The notes under the pieces: model-generated | What the model was told of the DNA's origin: nothing | The model's database searches: none | Seen by the model: the letters and a program-made list of their open reading frames with translations, nothing else | Shown: piece after piece, positions 7,618 to 12,674 of the stretch | How the letters are laid out: every line of letters begins with the position of its first letter | Position numbering within the stretch: the first letter of the stretch is position 1 | Program-made: the position numbers and the translations under genes | DNA from: DTYU01 sp040757355 | GTDB lineage: Bacteria > Bacillota > Desulfotomaculia > Desulfotomaculales > Ammonificaceae | Direction of reading: 5' to 3' | Length of the DNA: 12,674 nt | Assembly: GCA_040757355.1 (NCBI GenBank) | Contig: JBFLWY010000058.1 | Location: forward strand, 1 to 12,674

Positions 7618-8274
7618 TTACGAAAAGGGCCGCAACAGCGCCGCCACGAGGATGGAGACGTTGCCCGCCACTATAACCAGCGAAAAGAACGTGGCAAAAG
7701 CGCGCCGCCAGGGGTCGTAGAGAGGGTGGCTTAAGCCCACCGTCTGGAACACGCTCCAGAGCCCGTGATAAAGGTGCAGGCCGAGCAGGACGCTTGCTGC
7801 GAAATAAAAAACAGAAACCGCTGGAACGCGCAGGCCTGCCGTCACGTTGTGGTAAACGTCGCCTCTGATGAAGTCGGGATGTATAGTGCCGGTGGTGAAG
7901 TGCAGCACATGATACGCCGTAAAGACCGCAATGAACATCCCGCTCCAGATCATGGTGCGTGCCGCATAGTCCGCTTCACGGTAACGCACCGCGGCATAGC
8001 CCGCGGGACGCGCCCCCCGGTTCCTCAGCGTAACCCCCACCGCGGTGATGACGTGCAGGAACGCCGCCGCAAAAAGCACGAACCGGACGGCCCAGAGAAA
8101 ACCGGGCGCGGCGTGCAGCAGCCTGGCGTAGCTGTTGAATTTCTCCGGACCCAAAAAGATCTGCAGGTTTCCCAGCAGATGAAACAAAACACAGGTGAAT
8201 AGGATGATACCGGTGACTGCAATTACGGACTTTTTGCCGGGAGTGGAGCGGTAGAACTCGGCGATCAAGTGCAT
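7618..8274 (-). CDS. sdhC: Succinate dehydrogenase/fumarate reductase cytochrome b558-type subunit
   Basis: A 218-residue membrane anchor with five hydrophobic segments (about 17-41, 60-83, 107-128, 150-172, 188-213). It binds two b hemes and the quinone. Histidines in the membrane segments at 32, 74, 122/125 and 167/170 fit the four axial heme ligands of the single-subunit diheme family (the TIGR02046-type b558 subunit). A diheme quinol enzyme can couple menaquinone chemistry to the membrane potential, which suits a menaquinone-using anaerobe. ATG at 8274 has AAGGA 6 nt upstream. It is the first gene of the operon and is separated from sdhA by about 155 nt, an unusually wide gap for subunits of one complex. 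Confidence 0.93.
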   Translation of the reverse strand: MHLIAEFYRSTPGKKSVIAVTGIILFTCVLFHLLGNLQIFLGPEKFNSYARLLHAAPGFLWAVRFVLFAAAFLHVITAVGVTLRNRGARPAGYAAVRYREADYAARTMIWSGMFIAVFTAYHVLHFTTGTIHPDFIRGDVYHNVTAGLRVPAVSVFYFAASVLLGLHLYHGLWSVFQTVGLSHPLYDPWRRAFATFFSLVIVAGNVSILVAALLRPFS

Positions 8275-8374
8275 CTTTCATCCTTCGTTGGAGGTACGAT
8301 TCCGAATTGAGCCTGGGACCTTCTTTTAGCCGTACGCCAACAGTGTTCGGGAAGCTTCGAGCATTGGCGATATG

Positions 8375-8404
8375 ATTATATAACGCACGGGTCCAATATT
8401 TCAA
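8375..8404 (-). promoter_or_regulatory. Sigma-A-type promoter of the sdhCAB operon
   Basis: On the minus strand TTGAAA (8404-8399) and a perfect TATAAT (8380-8375) are separated by 18 nt. Transcription would start near 8368, giving a leader of about 95 nt before sdhC at 8274. Confidence 0.6.
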
Positions 8405-8471
8405 ACAAAGACTAAGACGAGTTATACCCTGCCCAAGCCGCATGGAAGGGGTCTTAGATGCAAAGCAATAA

Positions 8472-9143
8472 CTATTTGCTGAGCTTCACCAGTTCTTTTT
8501 CATCTATCTGGAGCTCCTTGCCAAGGAGTTTCGGCGTTGCTTCGGTCTGCCTGATGATCTCCCTCAGGTACTCCTCATAAGGCGTTCCTTCGTCCCAACA
8601 CCCGCGAAAGTGATCCTTGAGAATCTTGGCAAGGCTTACCGAGGGAATCCGGTAACCCTTCTTGGTAGCTTCCGTTTCACCGGTGCTTTCTGGTAGACCG
8701 ACCACGACCAATTGATCGTCCGCCACTATGTAGCGAATGTCGTAGGCAATGGCGGAGGTACCGTACCGAACCTCCGCTCCGGCCCTTGTATACGCGGAGC
8801 CGATATGAAGCCGATCGTGTAATTTTGGCATAAGGTATTTTACCTCTACCCCGCGCTTCGAGAGCCTTTTAATATGGTCCTCGATGATCTTAACCCTTTT
8901 CTCGTCGTCACCCACCGGCGGCCGCCCCGTGATAAACCCGAGGACCTCCGCCTCGGCCTCCGCCATAGCATCAGTAACCGCAAGAAAGTACTCCTGTCTG
9001 GTGAGGATCTTTGTTGTCTTCTCTACTTCCAGCAGAAGCCTTTTCCTACCTCTTCCCTCCTTGAGACTGAAAAGAAGAAGAACGATAGTTGCCACAAGCA
9101 ACACCGACTCAAGTACAAGCAGGAAGGTCTCAACACTGTGCAT
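8472..9143 (-). CDS. Membrane-anchored, degenerate PLD-like domain protein
   Basis: A 223-residue protein with one N-terminal membrane segment (about 6-26), then a basic/helical linker and a soluble cytoplasmic domain. That domain resembles one half of a phospholipase D-like fold: a helical region ending in a KRGVEVKYL strand (about 96-104), RAGAEVRYG, and IRYIVADDQLVVVGLPE (about 136-152), which aligns with the strand pair around the HxK motif in PLD enzymes. The HxKxxxxD histidine is absent, so catalysis is unlikely and a binding or sensing role is more plausible. A helical tail follows. The start at 9143 has AGGTG at 8 nt. It seems to be a single-gene unit upstream of the sdh promoter. The fold assignment is by eye; otherwise I would call it hypothetical. 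Confidence 0.55.
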   Translation of the reverse strand: MHSVETFLLVLESVLLVATIVLLLFSLKEGRGRKRLLLEVEKTTKILTRQEYFLAVTDAMAEAEAEVLGFITGRPPVGDDEKRVKIIEDHIKRLSKRGVEVKYLMPKLHDRLHIGSAYTRAGAEVRYGTSAIAYDIRYIVADDQLVVVGLPESTGETEATKKGYRIPSVSLAKILKDHFRGCWDEGTPYEEYLREIIRQTEATPKLLGKELQIDEKELVKLSK

Positions 9144-9303
9144 CCGTCATTCACCTAGTTCGAACAAGTAAGGAAATAATTTCACGCCGGCATACAAGAA
9201 TCCTGCTTAGTTTAGTGCGGTGAATGGAAAAACGTTCGGTTGCTCTAATTCGACGGTCTACAACATAAATACGGATAGCAGGTTCTTGCTGACCCTGGTA
9301 TTT

Positions 9304-9312
9304 TGATATAAT
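9304..9312 (+). promoter_or_regulatory. Extended -10 promoter of the deacetylase gene
   Basis: TGATATAATG contains a perfect TATAAT (9307-9312) preceded by TG at the extended -10 position. A -35-like TTGCTG (9286-9291) sits 15 nt upstream, which is short, but extended -10 promoters tolerate this. Transcription would begin near 9319, leaving a leader of about 110 nt with a weak GGAGG/CCTCC pairing (about 9351-9392). Confidence 0.62.
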
Positions 9313-9431
9313 GATTTTGCCAGCGGGTTGCGCAAGTAGAGTTACTGCGGGAGGGTAAGCCGTGGTTTTTAAGCCTACCTCCGGGGCCAAGAGGTATCAG
9401 TCAAGATTTCGTGTGTCTTGAGAGGGGTCAG

Positions 9432-10379
9432 ATGCTTACTAACTGGTTTGCTTCCGTGAATAATATGTTTAGCAGGCGGCGCTTCTTGAAGCAGAAAGGG
9501 CAGCGATACCTCTCGGTGCCCGTCCTTTTGGGGATAGTGGTATTGTTGAGCGCGGTGACCGTCTTCCACGGTTTCGCCGGTATGAATTCCATGTTTTCTG
9601 CGGAAACATGCCTGTGGATAACAGTCCGAAGCCTCAGCACAAAAGTATTCGCCCAAGATGTTCAGGATGAAAACTATGTACCTGTATTACTGTATCACAG
9701 TTTTAAAAGCAAGGTAACGCCCCGCGAGTGTCACGTTGCAGTCACACCGGAAGAATTTGCGGCCCAGATGAGTTACCTTATTAATAAAGGATATAAATCG
9801 ATCAGCCTCACGGAATTAACCGACAGCTTCATGGGGAAGAAAGAACTGCCGCCAAAGCCATTTATTGTCACTATGGATGACGGCTGTGAAAACAACTATC
9901 AGCTTGCCTATCCGATTTTATGCAAATATAACATTAAAGCAACCATTTTTGTGATCCCGTCGCGAATCGGAACGCGGACAGGCAATACGCAGTACCTAAC
10001 CTGGCGGCAGGCAAAAGAGATGGAGGATAGCGGCCTGGTGGAAGTTCATAACCACAGCTTGAACCACCTCGACTGTAGCGCAGTTCCGACCAAAGAACTT
10101 GTCGAGAATGCTGTTGCCGCGCAGGAGTTGATCGAATCGAATTTGGGGGAAAGAAAGGTACGGGCTTTTGCTTTCCCTTATGGACGGTGTTCGGAACTCG
10201 GTCAAAAGGAGTTGGCGAAGGCCGGATTCAAGATTCAGATGGTAATAGGAAACGGAGCCCCTCTCCGGCAAACGGGAAACCAGGATTTGACCGGCATCAA
10301 ACGAATTAACGTTCAGCACGGGTTAACCGGGAGTGATGTCGAAAGGATGATGAAAAAGTACGGGTGGACGCGAGAATAA
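9432..10379 (+). CDS. Membrane-anchored polysaccharide deacetylase (NodB/PgaB-like)
   Basis: A 315-residue protein predicted to remove acetyl groups from N-acetylglucosamine-containing polymers outside the membrane. A basic N-terminus and hydrophobic segment (about 27-49) give an anchor or signal. The extracellular part opens with VPVLLYHSF (83-91) and VTPEEFAAQM (104-113), typical of PgaB/IcaB-type enzymes. The NodB motifs follow: TMDDG (147-151; Asp149 as likely base, Asp150 as metal ligand), HSLNH (208-212) and RAFAFPYG. All metal ligands are present. ATG at 9432 is preferred over GTG at 9411 because GAGG(GG) lies 6 nt ahead of it. It is the only plus-strand gene, is less GC-rich than the sdh genes, and converges on the next gene. 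The target polymer (peptidoglycan, exopolysaccharide or spore) is unknown. Confidence 0.9.
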   Translation: MLTNWFASVNNMFSRRRFLKQKGQRYLSVPVLLGIVVLLSAVTVFHGFAGMNSMFSAETCLWITVRSLSTKVFAQDVQDENYVPVLLYHSFKSKVTPRECHVAVTPEEFAAQMSYLINKGYKSISLTELTDSFMGKKELPPKPFIVTMDDGCENNYQLAYPILCKYNIKATIFVIPSRIGTRTGNTQYLTWRQAKEMEDSGLVEVHNHSLNHLDCSAVPTKELVENAVAAQELIESNLGERKVRAFAFPYGRCSELGQKELAKAGFKIQMVIGNGAPLRQTGNQDLTGIKRINVQHGLTGSDVERMMKKYGWTRE

Positions 10380-10424
10380 AGCCGGAATGGTCGCACATTT
10401 TCCTGCAAGATGATGCAAAGCGGG

Positions 10425-10742
10425 TCAGGGGGACGTTAATGGAGTAATTTTGAAAATGACCGTTCCGCCGCCGGTCCAATCGCAGGGGTCGAGACACTGC
10501 ACAAACGCAGAATTCCCTTCACGCGCCAAGCCGAGTGACACAGGGGAGATCCCCCGGCTGAGGGCTACATAGTAAGGAAGAATCGCGGATAAGAAATGCA
10601 AACAAAGGGGTTGCTCCGCGGTAAGCTTAAACCCGTCTTTAATGATAAAGGAGTTCCCCTCGCGATAAACGGGGCACTTGCCTTTAATACTTACCACTTT
10701 CACCAGGAGATCGGCCGGTTCAGACAAGCCGTTTTGCGCCAA
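10425..10742 (-). CDS. TIGR04076-family protein
   Basis: A small cytosolic protein, 105 residues from the TTG at 10742, resembling the TIGR04076 family. The recognisable pattern is KVVSIKGKCPV, then an FIIKDGF strand, PLCLHFLSAILPYYVALSRG, and a final CDWTGGGTVIFKI. Conserved cysteines are present (GKCP, PLC, CDW). The family's function is not known to me; members are often found near redox or Fe-S genes in anaerobes. The start is uncertain. The TTG at 10742 has GGGAG 8 nt upstream; a GTG at 10802 would add 20 residues but lacks a ribosome site; a GTG further in would begin close to the usual family start. It lies 147 nt downstream of the redoxin gene and may share its transcript. Confidence 0.68.
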   Translation of the reverse strand: MAQNGLSEPADLLVKVVSIKGKCPVYREGNSFIIKDGFKLTAEQPLCLHFLSAILPYYVALSRGISPVSLGLAREGNSAFVQCLDPCDWTGGGTVIFKITPLTSP

Positions 10743-10889
10743 TGGCACCGCTCCCTTCTTAAGGACAACCAAGCATGCGCTTAACTCTTTTTTATACGCC
10801 ACCGTTTAAGGAAGGCACTGCGTCTCATTTCAGGGGCTGTTTTCCCTCACCTAAAGGTGTTTGCCGCCTTATCCTAATCAAGCCGTCGG

Positions 10890-11399
10890 TTAACGCGAGA
10901 GATCAGCAGCCAGCTCTTCGAAGGTCTTGAGGTTTTCCTTCCGCCAGCCGACACCGGCGTACCGGACTATTCCGCTTTTATCAATCCAGAAGGTATGCGG
11001 GATGGCCAGGACACCATAGGCCGCAGCAACTTCCCCCGTCGTATCAAGCAGTACGCGGATGTTTAGATCGTGTTCATCAAGAAAGCGTGCGGTTGATCCT
11101 TCTTCCTGAGTAACAAGCATGAACTGAATGCCCATTTCGCGCCATTTCGGCATGAGCGGCTGCAACTGCAGCACTTCGTTAACGCAGGCCGGTCACCCGG
11201 CGCCGAAAAATGAGAGCATAACGACTTGTCCCTCAAAGTCGCCGGGGAAAGATACGGTTTTGCCCTCTCCAAGGGCTGGCGCGGTGAAGGACGGCGCTTT
11301 TTTACCCTCAACTTGGTTCCCCGCGGGATTACCTGCCGGCCAGCACCCGCTTAAAAGCATCAGCGCCGCTACCAACGCCGGGACAGCAAACCGTTTCAT
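10890..11399 (-). CDS. Selenocysteine-containing TlpA/ResA-like thioredoxin lipoprotein (TGA = Sec)
   Basis: Two adjacent reading frames of the same phase join through one TGA (11195-11193) into a 169-residue redoxin. The N-terminus has a lipoprotein signal with lipobox LLSGC (cysteine at about residue 22), so it should be anchored outside the membrane. The redoxin domain has APSFTAPAL, VVMLSFFGAG, the active site U-PAC (Sec69, Cys72) and the cis-proline segment IPHTFWID, then IVRYAGVGW. The TGA replaces exactly the first cysteine of CxxC and the frame continues without other damage, so selenocysteine is far more likely than a disabling mutation. A SECIS-like hairpin follows. ATG at 11399 has GGAGG 6 nt upstream. 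It follows the Fe-S membrane gene and probably exchanges electrons with it. Automatic annotation would split it into two ORFs. Selenocysteine genes (selABCD) are not in the window. Confidence 0.85.
11155..11175 (-). promoter_or_regulatory. Bacterial SECIS-like hairpin
   Basis: Downstream of the TGA the mRNA reads GCTGC-AGTT-GCAGC (11172-11159), a 5-bp stem with a four-base loop. The stem extends by three pairs (A-U, G-C, U-G) past a bulged C to 11175/11155. The loop begins 25 nt after the TGA and has G at its second position, within the spacing and loop rules known for bacterial SelB-binding elements. It lies inside the coding sequence, as expected for bSECIS. Confidence 0.65.
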
Positions 11400-11403
11400 A
11401 CAG

Positions 11404-11420
11404 CTCCTCCGAAAATAGAC
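11404..11420 (-). repeat. Duplicated 17-nt translation leader, copy before redoxin gene
   Basis: GTCTATTTTCGGAGGAG, identical to the copy at 12565-12549. Similarity runs on through the start codon (YTGTWTGAAA), so the ATG here and the TTG of the microprotein align. It contains the ribosome site. Confidence 0.85.
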
Positions 11421-11538
11421 GTTCAACGTTGATAAAAAGACCAAAGCATAAGCGATTGAACCAGCGTCCGGCCGAAAACCTTGCAAGGCCTCTGCCGTTA
11501 CCGACTTGAGGCGCGCTTTGTGTAGTATCGACTCGCTT

Positions 11539-12405
11539 CTAAAGTTCCAGCTTTACCTTGTGGTTCCGCGCCTCCATCACTGTAAACACAAGCGCCCCAT
11601 AAGGACAGGCTTTGGTACACTCAAGACAGCGGATACATTCGGTATGATTCGGGTTCTTTGTTACCGGAACCCCGACGGGACATATCTCCTCACACGAACC
11701 GCAACTCTTGCAGCGACCGCGGTCGCGCTCAACCCGCCACAGGCTGACCTGGTTAAAAAGCCCGTAAAATGCCCCCAGCGGACAGGCCGTGCGGCAGAAA
11801 ACACGGTAAACGAACGGCATCAGTCCCAAAAACAGCGCCAGCACCGCCACCTTCCACGCGAAAAGCCACCCGATATTCACCCTGATTTCCGGGCGGCCGA
11901 GTACCAGCACCAGCCCGCCTTCAAGGGTCCCCGCCGGGCAGAAGAACTTGCAATAGAAGGGCACGCCGACTCCGGCGCTCACCCACGCGACGGGAAGCAC
12001 AATCACAAGTGCAAGGAGGACGTACTTGAATGCTCTGATCCACCGGGGAATTCGCACCTGTCTTGCCCGCGGCAGGGCCAGCGCGTCTTGCAGAAGCCCA
12101 AACGGACACAGCCAGCCGCAGAAGAGGCGGCCCACCGCAAACCCGGCGGCCAGCATCATACCGCCTACATATACGGACAGGGTCCGCGCCGCGGCCAGCA
12201 GGCTCTGGATCGATCCCAGGGGACAGGCAAACAGTGCCGCGGGGCAGGAGTAGCAGTTCAAAAACGGGACACAAACTCCTTTTGCCGGTCCGCTGTAAAT
12301 CTCAGCCCGTCCGAGACCCGGCCAGTACCCGTTCGCAATAAACAGAGCTGCGAACTGGACCGTCCGGCGGATTCGTCTCAAGCCTCCGGGCCCCACCTTA
12401 ACCAA
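11539..12405 (-). CDS. Polytopic membrane protein with two [4Fe-4S] ferredoxin motifs (NapH/YccM-like)
   Basis: A 288-residue electron-transfer protein of the broad NapH/YccM/CcoG group (COG0348-like). About five to six membrane segments are interspersed with cysteine pairs: NCYSCPAALFACP (Cys51, 54, 61), CGWLCPFG (96, 100), YCKFFCPAG (152, 156) and CRTACPLG (204, 208). A C-terminal domain with two [4Fe-4S] sites follows: CKSCGSCEEICP (232, 235, 238, 242) and CIRCLECTKACP (257, 260, 263, 267). It probably passes electrons between cytosolic donors and partners in or across the membrane. Translation likely starts at TTG 12405, overlapping the stop of the CXXC microprotein; GGAG lies 10 nt upstream, so the start is not certain (GTG at 12396 is an alternative). 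The selenoredoxin gene follows, suggesting it as acceptor. Function beyond electron transfer is inference. Confidence 0.82.
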   Translation of the reverse strand: MVKVGPGGLRRIRRTVQFAALFIANGYWPGLGRAEIYSGPAKGVCVPFLNCYSCPAALFACPLGSIQSLLAAARTLSVYVGGMMLAAGFAVGRLFCGWLCPFGLLQDALALPRARQVRIPRWIRAFKYVLLALVIVLPVAWVSAGVGVPFYCKFFCPAGTLEGGLVLVLGRPEIRVNIGWLFAWKVAVLALFLGLMPFVYRVFCRTACPLGAFYGLFNQVSLWRVERDRGRCKSCGSCEEICPVGVPVTKNPNHTECIRCLECTKACPYGALVFTVMEARNHKVKLEL

Positions 12406-12544
12406 TGCCGATACACTCCAGGCAGATCCGCGACGCCTTGTACAGCACCGCTATAAACTCTCCCCGCGCTATTCCGGCGGCCATCAGCAAAAGGCCCGCC
12501 GCAAAACCCATCCAGGGCAGCCATCTGCTCCCGAGTCTTTTCAA
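12398..12544 (-). CDS. CD1871A-family CXXC membrane microprotein
   Basis: A 48-residue protein from a TTG start at 12544. It has a basic N-terminus, one membrane segment (about 11-27) and a C-terminal CLECIGIG with a CXXC at 41-44. The RGE(F/V)xxVLxKAxxICLECIGIG ending matches my memory of the CD1871A family of CXXC-motif proteins, which in clostridia sits next to Fe-S membrane proteins. The TTG is supported by GGAGG 6 nt upstream and by alignment with the ATG start of the redoxin gene within a duplicated leader. The longer reading from 12622 runs back over the preceding gene and is rejected. It overlaps the Fe-S protein gene by about 8 nt, so the two are probably co-translated. With N-in topology the CXXC would face outward, but charges after the membrane segment make this uncertain. 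Confidence 0.78.
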   Translation of the reverse strand: MKRLGSRWLPWMGFAAGLLLMAAGIARGEFIAVLYKASRICLECIGIG

Positions 12545-12548
12545 ACAA

Positions 12549-12565
12549 CTCCTCCGAAAATAGAC
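12549..12565 (-). repeat. Duplicated 17-nt translation leader, copy before microprotein gene
   Basis: Same GTCTATTTTCGGAGGAG as at 11420-11404. It begins one nucleotide after the stop codon of the upstream partial gene, and supports the TTG at 12544 as the start codon. Confidence 0.85.
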
Positions 12566-12566
12566 T

Positions 12567-12674
12567 TTAAGCGGCAGTGTTTTCCAGGTCTTGCAGTTCG
12601 ACCCGGAAGCCGATGGCCTCAAGCCGCTTCTTCAATCTCCTTGCCACCGCATGCCGATCCAGACGATCGAAGTA
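12567..12674 (-). CDS. C-terminal end of an unidentified gene (cut by window edge)
   Basis: The last 35 residues of a protein entering from the right edge, ending at TAA (12569-12567). The visible tail is basic and helical (RLDRHAVARRLKKRLEAIG) followed by FRVELQDL. Tails of this kind (R-R-L-xx-R-L-E-x-x-G-F/Y-x-V) occur in some insertion-sequence transposases, but this is a weak resemblance and no terminal repeat is seen. It reads into the microprotein operon with only about 22 nt between stop and start. Identity unknown. Confidence 0.5.
   Translation of the reverse strand, partial: YFDRLDRHAVARRLKKRLEAIGFRVELQDLENTAA

Noticed and set aside
9319..9431. Riboswitch in the deacetylase leader
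   Set aside because: Only a weak GGAGG/CCTCC pairing with a large loop is visible; no c-di-GMP or other known riboswitch signature was found.
10890..11195. Redoxin as a pseudogene broken by a stop codon
   Set aside because: The TGA coincides with the active-site cysteine, the frame is unchanged on both sides, no other lesion is seen, and a SECIS-like hairpin follows.
11506..12456. Plus-strand frame of 316 codons opposite the Fe-S membrane protein
   Set aside because: Antisense to a gene with clear ferredoxin motifs; its own translation is proline-, arginine- and histidine-rich low-complexity material.
1..12674. CRISPR arrays, tRNA or rRNA genes, complete insertion sequences
   Set aside because: No regularly spaced repeats, tRNA-like folds, rRNA segments or full transposase with terminal repeats were seen on either strand.

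Overview
The window looks like part of a GC-rich, anaerobic, Firmicutes-type chromosome, of the Moorella, Ammonifex or Desulfotomaculum kind. This is inferred from strong AGGAGG-like ribosome sites, frequent GTG and TTG starts, a diheme succinate dehydrogenase/fumarate reductase, a tungstate-binding-type protein, a CD1871A-type CXXC microprotein and a probable selenoprotein. Nothing seen fixes the genus. All genes but one lie on the minus strand, so expression runs from high to low coordinates.

Left part (1-1765): a compact restriction-modification pair with lower GC than the rest. A PD-(D/E)XK nuclease-like gene overlaps, by GTGA, a methyltransferase that closely resembles the PvuII N4-cytosine methylase. 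A consensus-like promoter lies upstream. Next (1903-4661) come a TSUP/TauE-type anion exporter behind a long structured leader, then a PadR-type regulator followed 3 bases later by a tungstate/molybdate-binding-like protein with no signal peptide and no transporter genes nearby.

Middle (4769-8404): a complete sdhCAB/frdCAB operon (diheme cytochrome b, flavoprotein, iron-sulfur protein) behind a good sigma-A promoter. It links succinate/fumarate to the quinone pool. Then (8472-10379) come a membrane-anchored, degenerate PLD-like protein and the only plus-strand gene, an anchored NodB/PgaB-type polysaccharide deacetylase with a perfect extended -10 promoter.

Right part (10425-12674): the most interesting block. 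A TTG-started 48-residue CXXC membrane microprotein overlaps a polytopic membrane protein with two [4Fe-4S] ferredoxin motifs. After it comes a lipoprotein thioredoxin (TlpA/ResA-like) whose first active-site cysteine is encoded by an in-frame TGA. This gives a UxxC motif with a SECIS-like hairpin 25 nt downstream. Read together, these suggest a membrane relay carrying electrons to an extracytoplasmic selenothiol redoxin. A TIGR04076-family gene follows. The window ends inside an unidentified gene.
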